Assembly: GCA_963808105.1 (NCBI GenBank) | Contig: CAWEEH010000003.1 | Location: forward strand, 930,001 to 994,000 | DNA length: 64,000 nt | Reading direction: 5' to 3' | Origin: JAAYBF01 sp963808105 | Lineage (GTDB): Bacteria; Actinomycetota; Thermoleophilia; Solirubrobacterales; Thermoleophilaceae | Shown here: in pieces, positions 42,579 through 50,802 of the stretch | Layout: the number at the start of each line of letters is the position of its first letter | Position numbering within the stretch: the stretch's first letter is position 1 | Notes under the pieces: model-generated | Told to the model about the DNA's origin: nothing | The model's input: the letters and a program-made list of their open reading frames with translations, nothing else | Databases searched by the model: none | Translations under genes and position numbers: made by a program

Positions 42579-42593
42579 AAAGGAAGCCCTCCC

Positions 42594-44111
42594 ATGCTCA
42601 CCAAGTCGCTCCTCCGACTGCTCGCCCTAACCGTGGTAGTCCTCGCCTTCGCCGCCCCGGCGTCGGCCGCCGGCCCTGAGGCCGGCAAGCTGAACTTCGC
42701 TCGCGCCGCCGAGTCGGACTTCGATCGCCATACCCAGAGCCCGAGTCCCGCCGATCAGGCCTTCATGCGCGACCGCTTCTGGCGCATGCGCACCTACGCC
42801 CCCTACTTCGACTCGCGCCTGTCCTGGTTCCGCAACGCGTGGACCTACAAGGACCTCTACGCGATCTACCAGGGTGAGTCGCTCGCCAGCGAGCACCCCG
42901 AGTGGATCCTGCGCGACGCCGCCGGCAAGAAGCTCTACATCCCCTTCGGCTGTGAGGGCGGCACCTGCCCCCAGTACGCGGGTGACTTCGGCAACCCGGC
43001 CTTCCGCGCCCATTGGATCAACGAGATCGTGAGCCAGTCTCAGGGCTACAAGGGCGTCTTCATCGACGACGTGAACACCATCCTTCGCGTCGGCAACGGC
43101 CAGGGCGAGACCGTGATGCCCATCGATGCCCGCACCGGCCAGAAGATGACCGAGTCCAACTACCGCCGTTACGTCGCCGAGTTCACCGAGCAGATCAAGG
43201 CGGCGCTCCCCGGCAAGGAGATCGTGCACAACGCGATCTGGTTCGCCGACGACAAGGATCCCTCGGTCCGCCGCGAGCTGGATGCCGCGACGCACATCGA
43301 GCTGGAGCGCGGCGTGAACGACGCCGGCATGCGCGGCGGCAGCGGCCCGGTGGGCTACGAGACCTTCATGAAGCGCATCGACCGCCTGCACAGCCGCGGC
43401 AAGGGCGTCATCTTCGACTCCTTCGCCGACGGCGAGCGCGCCGTCGAGTACGAGATGGCCTCCTACTTCCTGGTCTCCGGCGGCAACGACGGCTTCGGCA
43501 GCTCCTGGAACTCAGCGCCCGGCAACTGGTGGAAGGGCTACGACGTGCAGCTCGGCGCGCCCCGCGGCCGCCGCTACGAGTGGAAGGGCCTGCTGCGACG
43601 CGACTTCGAGCGCGGCTACGTGCTGGTCAACCAGCCCGACTCGCCCCGCCGATCGGTCAAGCTCTCCGGTGCTTCATACGGCCCCTCCGGCGACAGGCGC
43701 AGCACCGTGTCGCTCGCCGCGGCACAGGGCGCGGTGATCGTGGGCTCAGGCCCCGCCGCCGGCACCCAGACTCAGCTGCGGGTGGTGCCCAACCCCTTCG
43801 CCCGCATCGCCGTCCGCGGCTCGCGGACAGGCGCTCGCAAGGTACGCCGAACCCGCCGCGCCGCGCAGGTGCGTGGCGTCGTCAAGCGGGCACGCAGCGG
43901 CCGGGTTCGCGTGGCCATCCAGCGCAAGCGCAACGGGCGCTACCGCACGATTCGCCGCAGCACCATCGCCGTGAAGGCCGGAGGCCGCTTCAGCCGCACC
44001 TTCAAGCGCCTCAAGCGCGGTCGCTACCGCGTACAGGTCCGCTACCTGGGCGGCAAGGGTGCATCCGCCGCCCGCAAGTCTTCGATCCGCCGCTTCAAGG
44101 TCCGTCGCTAG
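42594..44111 (+). CDS. Secreted glycosidase-like TIM-barrel protein, paralog 4, riboswitch-controlled
   Basis: 505 residues from ATG 42594 (an earlier in-frame ATG at 42564 lies inside the riboswitch and is rejected). Signal peptide LLRLLALTVVVLAFAAPASA. Motifs: PYFDSRLSWFRNAWTYKDLY, PEWILRDAAGKKLYIPFGCE, YKGVFIDDVNTILRVGNGQG, EIVHNAIWFADDKDPSVRRE, IELERGVNDAGM, YFLVSGGNDGFG. It keeps the DDVN pair. The C-terminal 110 residues are a basic beta-domain (RVRVAIQRKRNGRYRTIRR) similar in style to paralog 3. The preceding riboswitch suggests cyclic dinucleotide control. Confidence 0.7.
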   Translation: MLTKSLLRLLALTVVVLAFAAPASAAGPEAGKLNFARAAESDFDRHTQSPSPADQAFMRDRFWRMRTYAPYFDSRLSWFRNAWTYKDLYAIYQGESLASEHPEWILRDAAGKKLYIPFGCEGGTCPQYAGDFGNPAFRAHWINEIVSQSQGYKGVFIDDVNTILRVGNGQGETVMPIDARTGQKMTESNYRRYVAEFTEQIKAALPGKEIVHNAIWFADDKDPSVRRELDAATHIELERGVNDAGMRGGSGPVGYETFMKRIDRLHSRGKGVIFDSFADGERAVEYEMASYFLVSGGNDGFGSSWNSAPGNWWKGYDVQLGAPRGRRYEWKGLLRRDFERGYVLVNQPDSPRRSVKLSGASYGPSGDRRSTVSLAAAQGAVIVGSGPAAGTQTQLRVVPNPFARIAVRGSRTGARKVRRTRRAAQVRGVVKRARSGRVRVAIQRKRNGRYRTIRRSTIAVKAGGRFSRTFKRLKRGRYRVQVRYLGGKGASAARKSSIRRFKVRR

Positions 44112-44138
44112 CCGCCGAGGCGGCTAGGGTTCGCGCCC

Positions 44139-45173
44139 ATGATCGTCACCGTTACCGGCGGAGCCGGGTACATCGGGGCCTGGGCGGCCCGTGAGCTATT
44201 GGACGGCGGGCACGACGTGCGTGTGCTCGACGTGCTCCTCCATCCCGACCAGGAAGAGGTCGCCTCCGAGCTCGAGCAGCTCGGTGTGCGCGTCGTGAGA
44301 GGCGACATCCGCGACGCGGACGCCAGGCGCGACGCCTTCGAGGGCGCCGACGCCGTGGTCCACCTGGCGGCGATCGTGGGTGACCCCGCGTGCGCCAAGG
44401 ACCCCGAGCTGTCCGCGGAGGTCAACGTCGAGGGCAGCCGCTCCGTGGTCTCCGATGCCCGCGAGCTGGGTGTCGGCCGACTGGTATTCGCCTCCACCTG
44501 CTCCAACTACGGCCGGATGGCCGACCCGACCGTGCCCATCGACGAGGAGGGCGAGCTGGCTCCGGTGTCTCTCTACGCCGAGCAGAAGGTCGGTATCGAG
44601 CGCGCGCTCCTGGACGGCGACTTCGGCGACCTCAAGCCCACCTGCCTTCGCTTCGCCACGGTGTACGGATCGGCACCGCGGATGCGCTTCGACCTCACCG
44701 TCAACGAGTTCACCCGCGACCTCTGGGCCGAGCGCACGCTCGAGGTCTTCGGTGAGAAGTTCTGGCGCCCCTACGTCCACGTCCGCGATGCCGCCCGCGG
44801 CATAGCCCTCGTCCTCGACACGCCCGACGAGAAGGTGGCCGGCAAGGTGTTCAACGTCGGCCACTCCGATGAGAACTACCGCAAGCTCGACCTCGTGGAG
44901 ATCATCACGGGCCAGCTCGGCCGGGGCGACGTGTCATTCGTGAGCCGCGACGAGGACCCACGCGACTACAAGGTGAGCTTCGAGAAGGTCAAGGAGCAGC
45001 TGGGCTTCAAGCCGAACATGACAGTGCCCGACGGCATCGCGGAGATCATCGAGACCCTGGAGCGCGAGGGTTTCGGCGACCCGTTCCGGCCCGCGCTTCT
45101 CGAACATCTAGAGCCGAACCGAACCGGGCGCCTGGGAGGAGAGCTAGGCGTCCCGCGAAGCGGGAGCCGTTAG
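44139..45173 (+). CDS. NAD-dependent sugar epimerase/dehydratase (extended SDR)
   Basis: 344 residues. Rossmann motif VTVTGGAGYIGAWAARELLD (GxxGxxG), AVVHLAAIVGD, a catalytic region FASTCSNYGRM with YAEQK (YxxxK; Tyr-Ala-Glu-Gln-Lys) and RFATVYGSAPRMRFDLTVNE. This is the extended SDR fold of nucleotide-sugar 4-epimerases and 4,6-dehydratases (GalE/RfbB relatives), supplying precursors to the polysaccharide. Substrate not determined. TAGGGT lies 8 nt before the ATG. Followed by a strong terminator. Confidence 0.82.
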   Translation: MIVTVTGGAGYIGAWAARELLDGGHDVRVLDVLLHPDQEEVASELEQLGVRVVRGDIRDADARRDAFEGADAVVHLAAIVGDPACAKDPELSAEVNVEGSRSVVSDARELGVGRLVFASTCSNYGRMADPTVPIDEEGELAPVSLYAEQKVGIERALLDGDFGDLKPTCLRFATVYGSAPRMRFDLTVNEFTRDLWAERTLEVFGEKFWRPYVHVRDAARGIALVLDTPDEKVAGKVFNVGHSDENYRKLDLVEIITGQLGRGDVSFVSRDEDPRDYKVSFEKVKEQLGFKPNMTVPDGIAEIIETLEREGFGDPFRPALLEHLEPNRTGRLGGELGVPRSGSR

Positions 45174-45181
45174 GGGGGTTG

Positions 45182-45209
45182 CAAAGGGGGGCATGTTTGC
45201 CCCCCTTTG
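45182..45209. terminator. Strong bidirectional hairpin terminator
   Basis: CAAAGGGGGGCA (45182-45193), TGTT loop, TGCCCCCCTTTG (45198-45209): a perfect 12-bp stem between convergent genes. Confidence 0.88.
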
Positions 45210-45221
45210 AGGCTCTCACCC

Positions 45222-45989
45222 TTAGCCCAGGAGTTTCGGCAGGATCGTCTCGTAGTCGATGAGCGCCTGCTCGTAATCGTCGTGCCGGCCGATGTCGAGC
45301 CAGTAGCCGTCGAACGGGTACGAGCCCACGGGCAGGCCTGCCTCCAGTAGGGCGAGGACCAGGTCCGGGATGTCGAAGCGGCTCTTGGGCACCAGCTCCA
45401 GCGCGGCGGGTGAGAGGGCGTACACGCCCATGCTCACGGTGTAGGGGATCTCGGGCTTCTCGCGATAGCCGGTCACGGGCAGGATGTCGCCCTCCCCCTC
45501 TCCCACCTCGAGCACGCCGTAGTTGGCCCGCACCACACGCGCGTGTGTCGCGACGGTCATCGCGTTGCCCGAGCGGCAATGGCTTTCGAAGAACTCGCGG
45601 TAGTCGAGCGAGGTGAGCACGTCCCCGTTCAGCGCCAGGAACGGCGCGTCGGCCAGCCCATCGATGGTCGCGAACGGCCCAGCCGTGCCCAGGGGCTCAG
45701 TCTCGTGGTGATAGTCGATCTCCACGTCGTGCCCCTCGCCCTTGCCGAACACCGCCTCGATCAGGTGCGCCAGATAACCGACCGCGATGGTGATCCGGGG
45801 GAAGCCCGCCGAGCCCAGCTGCCGCACCACCACGTCGAGGATCGCCCTGTCGCCGATTGGCATCAGCGGCTTGGGAAGCACGGTCGTGTAGGGCGCCAGG
45901 CGCGAGCCCTTGCCGCCCGCCAGGATCACCACACGATCGCCGCTTGAGCCCACCGGAGGGCACCATATCGGCGGCTCCGGCGGGGTCAC
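45222..45989 (-). CDS. Sugar-1-phosphate nucleotidyltransferase
   Basis: 255 residues from a GTG. RVVILAGGKGSRLAPYTTVL is the nucleotidyltransferase signature (GGxGxRL), followed by LPKPLMPIGDRAIL, APFLALNGDVLTSLDYREFF (metal-binding Asp) and FDGYWLDIGRHDDYEQALID. This layout matches GlmU/RmlA/RfbF-like enzymes making NDP-sugars for surface glycans. Specificity (CDP, GDP, dTDP) is not visible. It is divergent from a glycosyltransferase across 21 bp. Confidence 0.82.
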   Translation of the reverse strand: MTPPEPPIWCPPVGSSGDRVVILAGGKGSRLAPYTTVLPKPLMPIGDRAILDVVVRQLGSAGFPRITIAVGYLAHLIEAVFGKGEGHDVEIDYHHETEPLGTAGPFATIDGLADAPFLALNGDVLTSLDYREFFESHCRSGNAMTVATHARVVRANYGVLEVGEGEGDILPVTGYREKPEIPYTVSMGVYALSPAALELVPKSRFDIPDLVLALLEAGLPVGSYPFDGYWLDIGRHDDYEQALIDYETILPKLLG

Positions 45990-46010
45990 AGGTCATCTAG
46001 GGTTTGCGAC

Positions 46011-46871
46011 TTGGCCTCGCAGAGCCCCGACTCGCCGCGGATCACCGTCATCACACCCTGCTTCAACGATGGCGTGCTGATCCACGAGACCCTCGATTCG
46101 CTGCGCGAGGACGAGCCGTTCGAGCACGTGATCGTGGACGACGCATCCACGGATCCCCATACCAAGGCGGTGCTGGACGAACTGGAGGACCAGGGCATCC
46201 GTGTCGTGCACCGCGAGCGCAACGGCGGCGTGCTGGCGGCGCGTGCGACGGCACTGGAGGTCACATCCGCGCGCTACGTGTTCCCGCTCGACTCCGACGA
46301 CCTTGCGGCCCCCGGTGTTCTCGGCCGAATGGCCGACCTGCTCGACGCAAACCCGGATGCGGTGGTGTGCTTCGGGGACTACGAGGAGTTCGGGGACTCG
46401 CACCTCGTCCGAGCGGTTCCCGAGCAGATCGACCCGTTTCGCGTGGCCTACGCAAACGAGCTCGCGGTTTCCTCCATGTTCCGCCGCTCGCTGCTCGAGG
46501 AGCTGGGGGGCTGGGGGGCGGGCGGCTTCTCAGAGCGCAGTCATGAGGACTGGAACCTCTGGATGGCGATCGCCGAGCGCGGCTACCGGGGCGTGCACCT
46601 CGGCCCTGGCGAAATCGTCTACCGGCGCCGCATGCACTCCGGGCGCCTGCTGAGCACCAACCGTGACCAGCATCCGCAGCTCTACAAGACCCTCAAGGCC
46701 ACCCACCCTCGCCTCTTCGAGGACCTGCCGCGCCACCGGCGCGAGTCGGACATGACGGCTCGGCGCAAGCGCCTCTACCCGATCGTGTACGGCGGCAGGC
46801 GCAGGTTCAGCTTCGAGAACAGGCTGAAGGCGCTGCTCGACCGCGCCGGGCTCTGGACCCTTAAGCGCTAG
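46011..46871 (+). CDS. Glycosyltransferase family 2
   Basis: 286 residues from a TTG start. ITVITPCFNDGVLIHETLDS and EHVIVDDASTDPHTKAVLDE are the GT-A nucleotide-binding motifs, with ARYVFPLDSDDLAAPGVLGR (the DxD-like metal site) and an acceptor region FSERSHEDWNLWMAIAERGY (ED catalytic-base motif). It is an inverting transferase adding one sugar to the lipid-linked repeat at the cytoplasmic face. TAGGGT lies 7 nt before the TTG, supporting a leaderless start. Donor unknown. Confidence 0.85.
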   Translation: MASQSPDSPRITVITPCFNDGVLIHETLDSLREDEPFEHVIVDDASTDPHTKAVLDELEDQGIRVVHRERNGGVLAARATALEVTSARYVFPLDSDDLAAPGVLGRMADLLDANPDAVVCFGDYEEFGDSHLVRAVPEQIDPFRVAYANELAVSSMFRRSLLEELGGWGAGGFSERSHEDWNLWMAIAERGYRGVHLGPGEIVYRRRMHSGRLLSTNRDQHPQLYKTLKATHPRLFEDLPRHRRESDMTARRKRLYPIVYGGRRRFSFENRLKALLDRAGLWTLKR

Positions 46872-48451
46872 GGGTCGGCCGAGATGATGGCCGTGCTCGG
46901 ATCCGAGCTCGGTCGCTTCGCCATGTAGTACGGCGAGATCTCGTGACGAGCACCGATCACCACGAGGCCCAGGGGGCGCAGCTCGATCCGGTCGAGTGTG
47001 TCGCGCAACTCCGCCACGTGCTCGAGCGTCATGCGGTCGAGGCGGGTGACCAGGAGCATCGCGTCCACGTGGCGCGAGAGCACCTGAGAGTCGCCCAGGC
47101 CGAGCAGCGGCGGCGCGTCGATGAGGATGTAGTCGTAGTCGCGCTCGCGCAGATCGGCCAGCAGCATCGCCATGCCCTGGCTGCCGATCAGCCGCCCCGG
47201 GTCGTTCGCCTTGGTGCCGCTGGTGATCACCTGAAGCTCGCCGCGGCGCACCGTGCCCGTGGTCTGCTGATAGACGGTGCGCACGGCGCGCGCGAGCATG
47301 TCGTCGTCGAGCCCCGTCTGGTCCCACTCGCCCATCGCGATCAGGTCGGAGAGCCCCACCCCGAGCTTCAGCCCGAATACCTCGTGCATCTTCGGTACAC
47401 GTAGATCGGCGGTGAGCACCAGCACGCGTGACCCGGCGCGCGCCAGCGAGAGGCCCAGCCGGCCGGTGGCGGTGGTCTTGCCCTCGCCGTGGAGGGCGCC
47501 GGTCACCAGGATCATGTGCTGGCGGTCCCGTGGAAGGTTGAATTGCAACCAGCCGCGCAGCGTGTCGTAGGACTCCGCCTCGACCCCGGTCATGATCTGG
47601 CTGCGCCGGCGCCTGCGAAGCCGCTGGCGCACATGGGGGACTCCCACGAGGACGGGCAGGTCAAGCAGGCGCCCGAGCTCGCGGGTGCTGTTCACGCGCG
47701 GGGTGAGCTGATCTCGCCCGAGTGCCATCAGGACCCCGATCGCGAACGAGCCGAAGAGGGCCAGAATCGCGTTGCGGACCGGGCGCGGCGAGGCCGGCGC
47801 GCTCGGCGTTTCGGCCCGCTCGGCCACCTGGAGGTCGGCGCCCGCCTGGGCGCCCGCAACCGTGAGCCGGCTCAACTGGTCGCGGATCGCGCCGATCTGC
47901 GCGTTCGCGTCCGTGCGGACCTGAAGCTCTTCTATCTCCCGCAGGAGGTCCTGGCGGGCCCGCTCGATCTGGCGTCGCTGAAGGGACGTGCGCTCCTGTA
48001 CGAACGCCCGGGCCACCGAGTTCGCGATCTGAGCCGACTGCCTGGGGATCTCGCTGGACCCCACGACGCTGATGATGTTCGCCTCCGGGTCGACGGCGGA
48101 CTCGACGTTGCCCTCGATGTCGTCACCGCTCAGCCCCGGAACCGCCCGCGCGGCGCGGTTGAGCACCGCCTGCGATGTGAGCAGGGCCTCCGTGGTCGCC
48201 AGCCGGCGCTGGACCGACTCGGCGTCCTCATTGCCCAGCGGCGAGACGTCCTGCTCGAGCACCACGCGGGTGGTGGCCTTGTAGATCTTGGGCAGGGCGA
48301 GCGAAGCCGCGACCACCGCACCGGTGACGAGGATCATGACCATCACGATCAGCCCCCGGCTGCGCTTCAGCGCCTGGAGATAGCGCGCAACGTCCACGCG
48401 TTCATCGGAACGCGGAACTCGGGACTGCGATGAGGACGATTGTTCAGGCAT
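46868..48451 (-). CDS. BY-kinase / Wzz-type polysaccharide chain-length regulator
   Basis: 527 residues. The Wzz domain has TM1 (SRGLIVMVMILVTGAVVAAS), a periplasm-side coiled region and TM2 (AILALFGSFAIGVLMALGRD). The cytoplasmic kinase domain has Walker A (GALHGEGKTTATGRL), Walker A' (LVLTADLRVPKM) and Walker B (YDYILIDAPPLLGLG). Such tyrosine autokinases control length and export of capsule or EPS. The C-terminal Tyr cluster is short here (SPYYMAKRPSS). Convergent with the GT2 gene, overlapping by 4 bp. Full length. Confidence 0.85.
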   Translation of the reverse strand: MPEQSSSSQSRVPRSDERVDVARYLQALKRSRGLIVMVMILVTGAVVAASLALPKIYKATTRVVLEQDVSPLGNEDAESVQRRLATTEALLTSQAVLNRAARAVPGLSGDDIEGNVESAVDPEANIISVVGSSEIPRQSAQIANSVARAFVQERTSLQRRQIERARQDLLREIEELQVRTDANAQIGAIRDQLSRLTVAGAQAGADLQVAERAETPSAPASPRPVRNAILALFGSFAIGVLMALGRDQLTPRVNSTRELGRLLDLPVLVGVPHVRQRLRRRRRSQIMTGVEAESYDTLRGWLQFNLPRDRQHMILVTGALHGEGKTTATGRLGLSLARAGSRVLVLTADLRVPKMHEVFGLKLGVGLSDLIAMGEWDQTGLDDDMLARAVRTVYQQTTGTVRRGELQVITSGTKANDPGRLIGSQGMAMLLADLRERDYDYILIDAPPLLGLGDSQVLSRHVDAMLLVTRLDRMTLEHVAELRDTLDRIELRPLGLVVIGARHEISPYYMAKRPSSDPSTAIISADP

Positions 48452-48497
48452 ACGCCAGCGGTGCGCGACGCGACAAAGCTACGCGCAGCGCCGGATG

Positions 48498-49583
48498 TTA
48501 GTGGCTGGACCGGGCATAGACCGAGAGCGTCTGATCGATCATTCGCGACACCCCGAAGCGCTCCTGCACCCGCTGCCGCGCCGCCGCTCCAATCGCCCGT
48601 GCCCGCTCGGGGTCCGCCATCAGGCCGGCAAGGCTGCTCGCGAGAGCGGCGGGATCCCTGGCCGGGACGAGCAGCCCGCTCTCCCCCGGCACGATCGCCT
48701 CGGCGGCGCCCCCCACATCGGTGATCGCGACGGGCAGGCCGGCCTGCATCGCCTCGAGCGTGGATAGCGGGAACGACTCCGCCCACGACGGGTTGGCGAA
48801 CACGTCGCTCCCGGCGAGCAGGGGGCCCGGCCCGTCGACGAGCCCGAGGAACACCACGGCCTCCTCGACGCCCAGGTCCCGCGCCCGCTGCTCCAGGGCT
48901 GAGCGGTCGAGCCCCTCGCCGGCGATCGCGATCGAGGCGCCGGGATGCTCCGCCAGCAGTGCGGGCGCCGCGTCGATCAACGTCTCCAGGCCCTTCCCGG
49001 GGCGCAGCAGGGACAGCACGCCCACCACCGGGCCGCGCTCGCGCAGCCCCTCGAGCACCGGGTGCGCAGGCACCGGCTCAGCCTCGGGCACGCCGTTGTA
49101 CACAACGGCCGTGCGACGGCTCCCCACGGACTCCGCCAGCCGGCGCTCGGCCTCGCATACGCAGAGAACCGTGGTCGTGAGCGGCGCCAGCGCCCGCTCC
49201 ACCGCCCGGTACCGGCCGCGCTCTCCCTCCGACTCGAACCAGCCGTTGAAGGCATAGCCATGGGGCGTGTAGATGAGGGGGGTCCGCGGGCGCGCAGCCC
49301 GGGCCACCCGCGCCACCGCGCCGGCCTTCGAGCTGTGGGCATGAATGACGTCTGGGCGCCAGCGGCGAAGCAGCCGCGCCAACCGGGCCACCGCGGCCGC
49401 ATCGGCGCGAGGGTCGACCGCCCGAACCAGGTCCAGTCGCTGGCTGGGCAGGTCGATTTGGCCTTCCAGAGGGGCCGCGACCAGCACCTCATGCCCCCTC
49501 TCGGTGAGCCCGGTCCCCAGTGCGGTCACATGCTGAAAGACGCCACCGTCGGTGGGCTGGGTGGCCAGGAGGACGCGTAACAC
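48498..49583 (-). CDS. Glycosyltransferase family 4
   Basis: 361 residues from a GTG. GT-B fold: GGVFQHVTALGTGLTERGHE (N-terminal loop), DVIHAHSSKAGAVARVARAA, IYTPHGYAFNGWFESEGERG, GVLSLLRPGKGLETLIDAAP and the donor-binding SWAESFPLSTLEAMQAGLPV (ExFxxxxLEAMAxGxPV). A retaining transferase of the GT4 family, likely using an NDP-sugar to extend the glycan. It sits 46 bp after the BY-kinase start on the same strand. Acceptor and donor unknown. Confidence 0.85.
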   Translation of the reverse strand: MLRVLLATQPTDGGVFQHVTALGTGLTERGHEVLVAAPLEGQIDLPSQRLDLVRAVDPRADAAAVARLARLLRRWRPDVIHAHSSKAGAVARVARAARPRTPLIYTPHGYAFNGWFESEGERGRYRAVERALAPLTTTVLCVCEAERRLAESVGSRRTAVVYNGVPEAEPVPAHPVLEGLRERGPVVGVLSLLRPGKGLETLIDAAPALLAEHPGASIAIAGEGLDRSALEQRARDLGVEEAVVFLGLVDGPGPLLAGSDVFANPSWAESFPLSTLEAMQAGLPVAITDVGGAAEAIVPGESGLLVPARDPAALASSLAGLMADPERARAIGAAARQRVQERFGVSRMIDQTLSVYARSSH

Positions 49584-49638
49584 CTTGGCTGCATTATTCC
49601 GCCGCGGTCTTTGTTAGCCTTCCGCGCCACTGCCGAAT

Positions 49639-49775
49639 CGCCATCGGACACGTCGATGGCGAGCGGGGGAACCAAATTGGCGGCAATTGCCGCCTGGGGC
49701 GAATCGTCGTGGGCACATGTCCACGAGGAGGCGCGCACTCTTTAGCGCCAGCCCGTCAGCTAACCCCGCAGGCCT
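49639..49775 (+). promoter_or_regulatory. ydaO/yuaA-type riboswitch (cyclic di-AMP)
   Basis: Contains the consensus blocks GCGGGGGAACCAA, TGGGGCGAATCG, then a long hairpin (GTGGGCACATGTCCAC) and the diagnostic 3' block GCCCGTCAGCTAACCCCGC, with AGGC closing the structure. This matches the ydaO-yuaA family, which binds cyclic di-AMP and often precedes cell-wall hydrolase or CAP-domain genes in actinobacteria. The start codon follows at 49796 after AGAGGAG. Confidence 0.88.
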
Positions 49776-49795
49776 GAAAAGAGGAGTTTCGACCT

Positions 49796-50242
49796 GTGAA
49801 GCCGACGAGAGCGTCCCTTCTCGCCTTTTGCCTTTGCTCTGCCCTGCTCGTGCCGGCCACCACGGCGTCGGCGGGTGGCAGCCTGACCAACGACATCAAC
49901 AACTTCAGGGCCGCGAACGGCGTGCACAAGCTGCGGGTCAGCCGCAGCCTCAATCGGAGTGCGGCCCGCTACGCCCGCCATCTGATCCGCACCGACCGTT
50001 TCGGGCACGCGTCGCACATCCGAGCGAGCCGCCGCTTCCGGGCGCTGGGCGAGGTCCTCGCTTACAGGCCGGGCTGGCGCAAGAGCGGCCGCTTCGCGCT
50101 GAGGATGTGGTCGCGTTCCGGCAGCCACCGCAGCACGCTGCTGAGCCGTCGCTTCCGCCACGTGGGAGCCGGTCGAGCCAGGGGCCGCTTCGGCGGGCGA
50201 CTGGTGACGATCTGGGTCGTGCAGGTCGGTGCGCGTAGGTAA
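49796..50242 (+). CDS. Secreted CAP-domain (SCP/PR1-like) protein, riboswitch-controlled
   Basis: 148 residues from GTG 49796 with AGAGGAG 9 nt upstream. Signal peptide LLAFCLCSALLVPATTASAG. The CAP domain shows NNFRAANGVHKLRVSRSLNR, ARHLIRTDRFGHASH, ALGEVLAYRPG and a C-terminal RFRHVGAG segment, all usual CAP motifs. In bacteria, CAP proteins are secreted and linked to cell-wall or envelope maintenance; the exact activity is not known. The preceding ydaO riboswitch ties it to cyclic di-AMP, usually an osmotic and cell-wall signal. Confidence 0.82.
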   Translation: MKPTRASLLAFCLCSALLVPATTASAGGSLTNDINNFRAANGVHKLRVSRSLNRSAARYARHLIRTDRFGHASHIRASRRFRALGEVLAYRPGWRKSGRFALRMWSRSGSHRSTLLSRRFRHVGAGRARGRFGGRLVTIWVVQVGARR

Positions 50243-50247
50243 GGCCT

Positions 50248-50760
50248 CTACCCAGGGTTCTTACGCGGGACGAGCACCGACCGCTTGAATTCCGCCACCA
50301 GGACTCCGTCCTGGTTGAGCACCCGGGTGTGCACTCGGACGACGCCGCGATCGAGCTTTGACTTCGACTCCTTGACGTCGAGCACCTCGCTCTCCACGAA
50401 CAGCGTGTCGCCGTGGAACACGGGCGCGGGGTGCGACAGGTCGTCGGTGGCGAGGTTGGCGATCGCCTTGCCCGAGACGTCGCCGACCGACATGCCCAGC
50501 GCCAGCGAATAGACGAGCGGGCCGACCACCACGTTGCGCCCCTGCTGGGACGCCGCGGCGTAGACGTCGTTGATGTGCAGCGGGTGGTGGTTCATCGTGA
50601 TCAGGCAGAACAGGTGGTCGTCCGCCTCGGTCACGGTCTTGGCGGGCCAGTGCTTGTAGACGGCGCCGACCTCGAACTCCTCGAGGTAGCGGCCGTACTG
50701 GCGGGCGCCGGACGCCTCGCGGCCGGCCTGGGTGGTGTCAAGTGTGGATTCTTGGCTCAT
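50248..50760 (-). CDS. MaoC-like hydratase, candidate mesaconyl-CoA hydratase
   Basis: 170 residues, one hot-dog domain. ARQYGRYLEEFEVGAVYKHW, then the catalytic region DDHLFCLITMNHHPLHINDV (the GDxNPxH motif altered to xNHHPLH) and VVVGPLVYSLALGMSVGDVS, and DTLFVESEVLDVKESKSKLD. Single-domain MaoC proteins next to malyl-CoA lyase genes are usually annotated mesaconyl-CoA hydratase (beta-methylmalyl-CoA dehydratase). The altered catalytic motif leaves the exact reaction uncertain. Divergent from the lyase gene over 42 bp. Confidence 0.7.
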   Translation of the reverse strand: MSQESTLDTTQAGREASGARQYGRYLEEFEVGAVYKHWPAKTVTEADDHLFCLITMNHHPLHINDVYAAASQQGRNVVVGPLVYSLALGMSVGDVSGKAIANLATDDLSHPAPVFHGDTLFVESEVLDVKESKSKLDRGVVRVHTRVLNQDGVLVAEFKRSVLVPRKNPG

Positions 50761-50802
50761 TGGGGCGGAGCACTCTAGTAGGTCGATAGGGTCTCCGGCC
50801 GC

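Noticed and set aside
42564..42593. In-frame ATG at 42564 as the start of paralog 4
   Set aside because: It lies inside the riboswitch core; the ATG at 42594 follows AAAGGA and begins a proper signal peptide.
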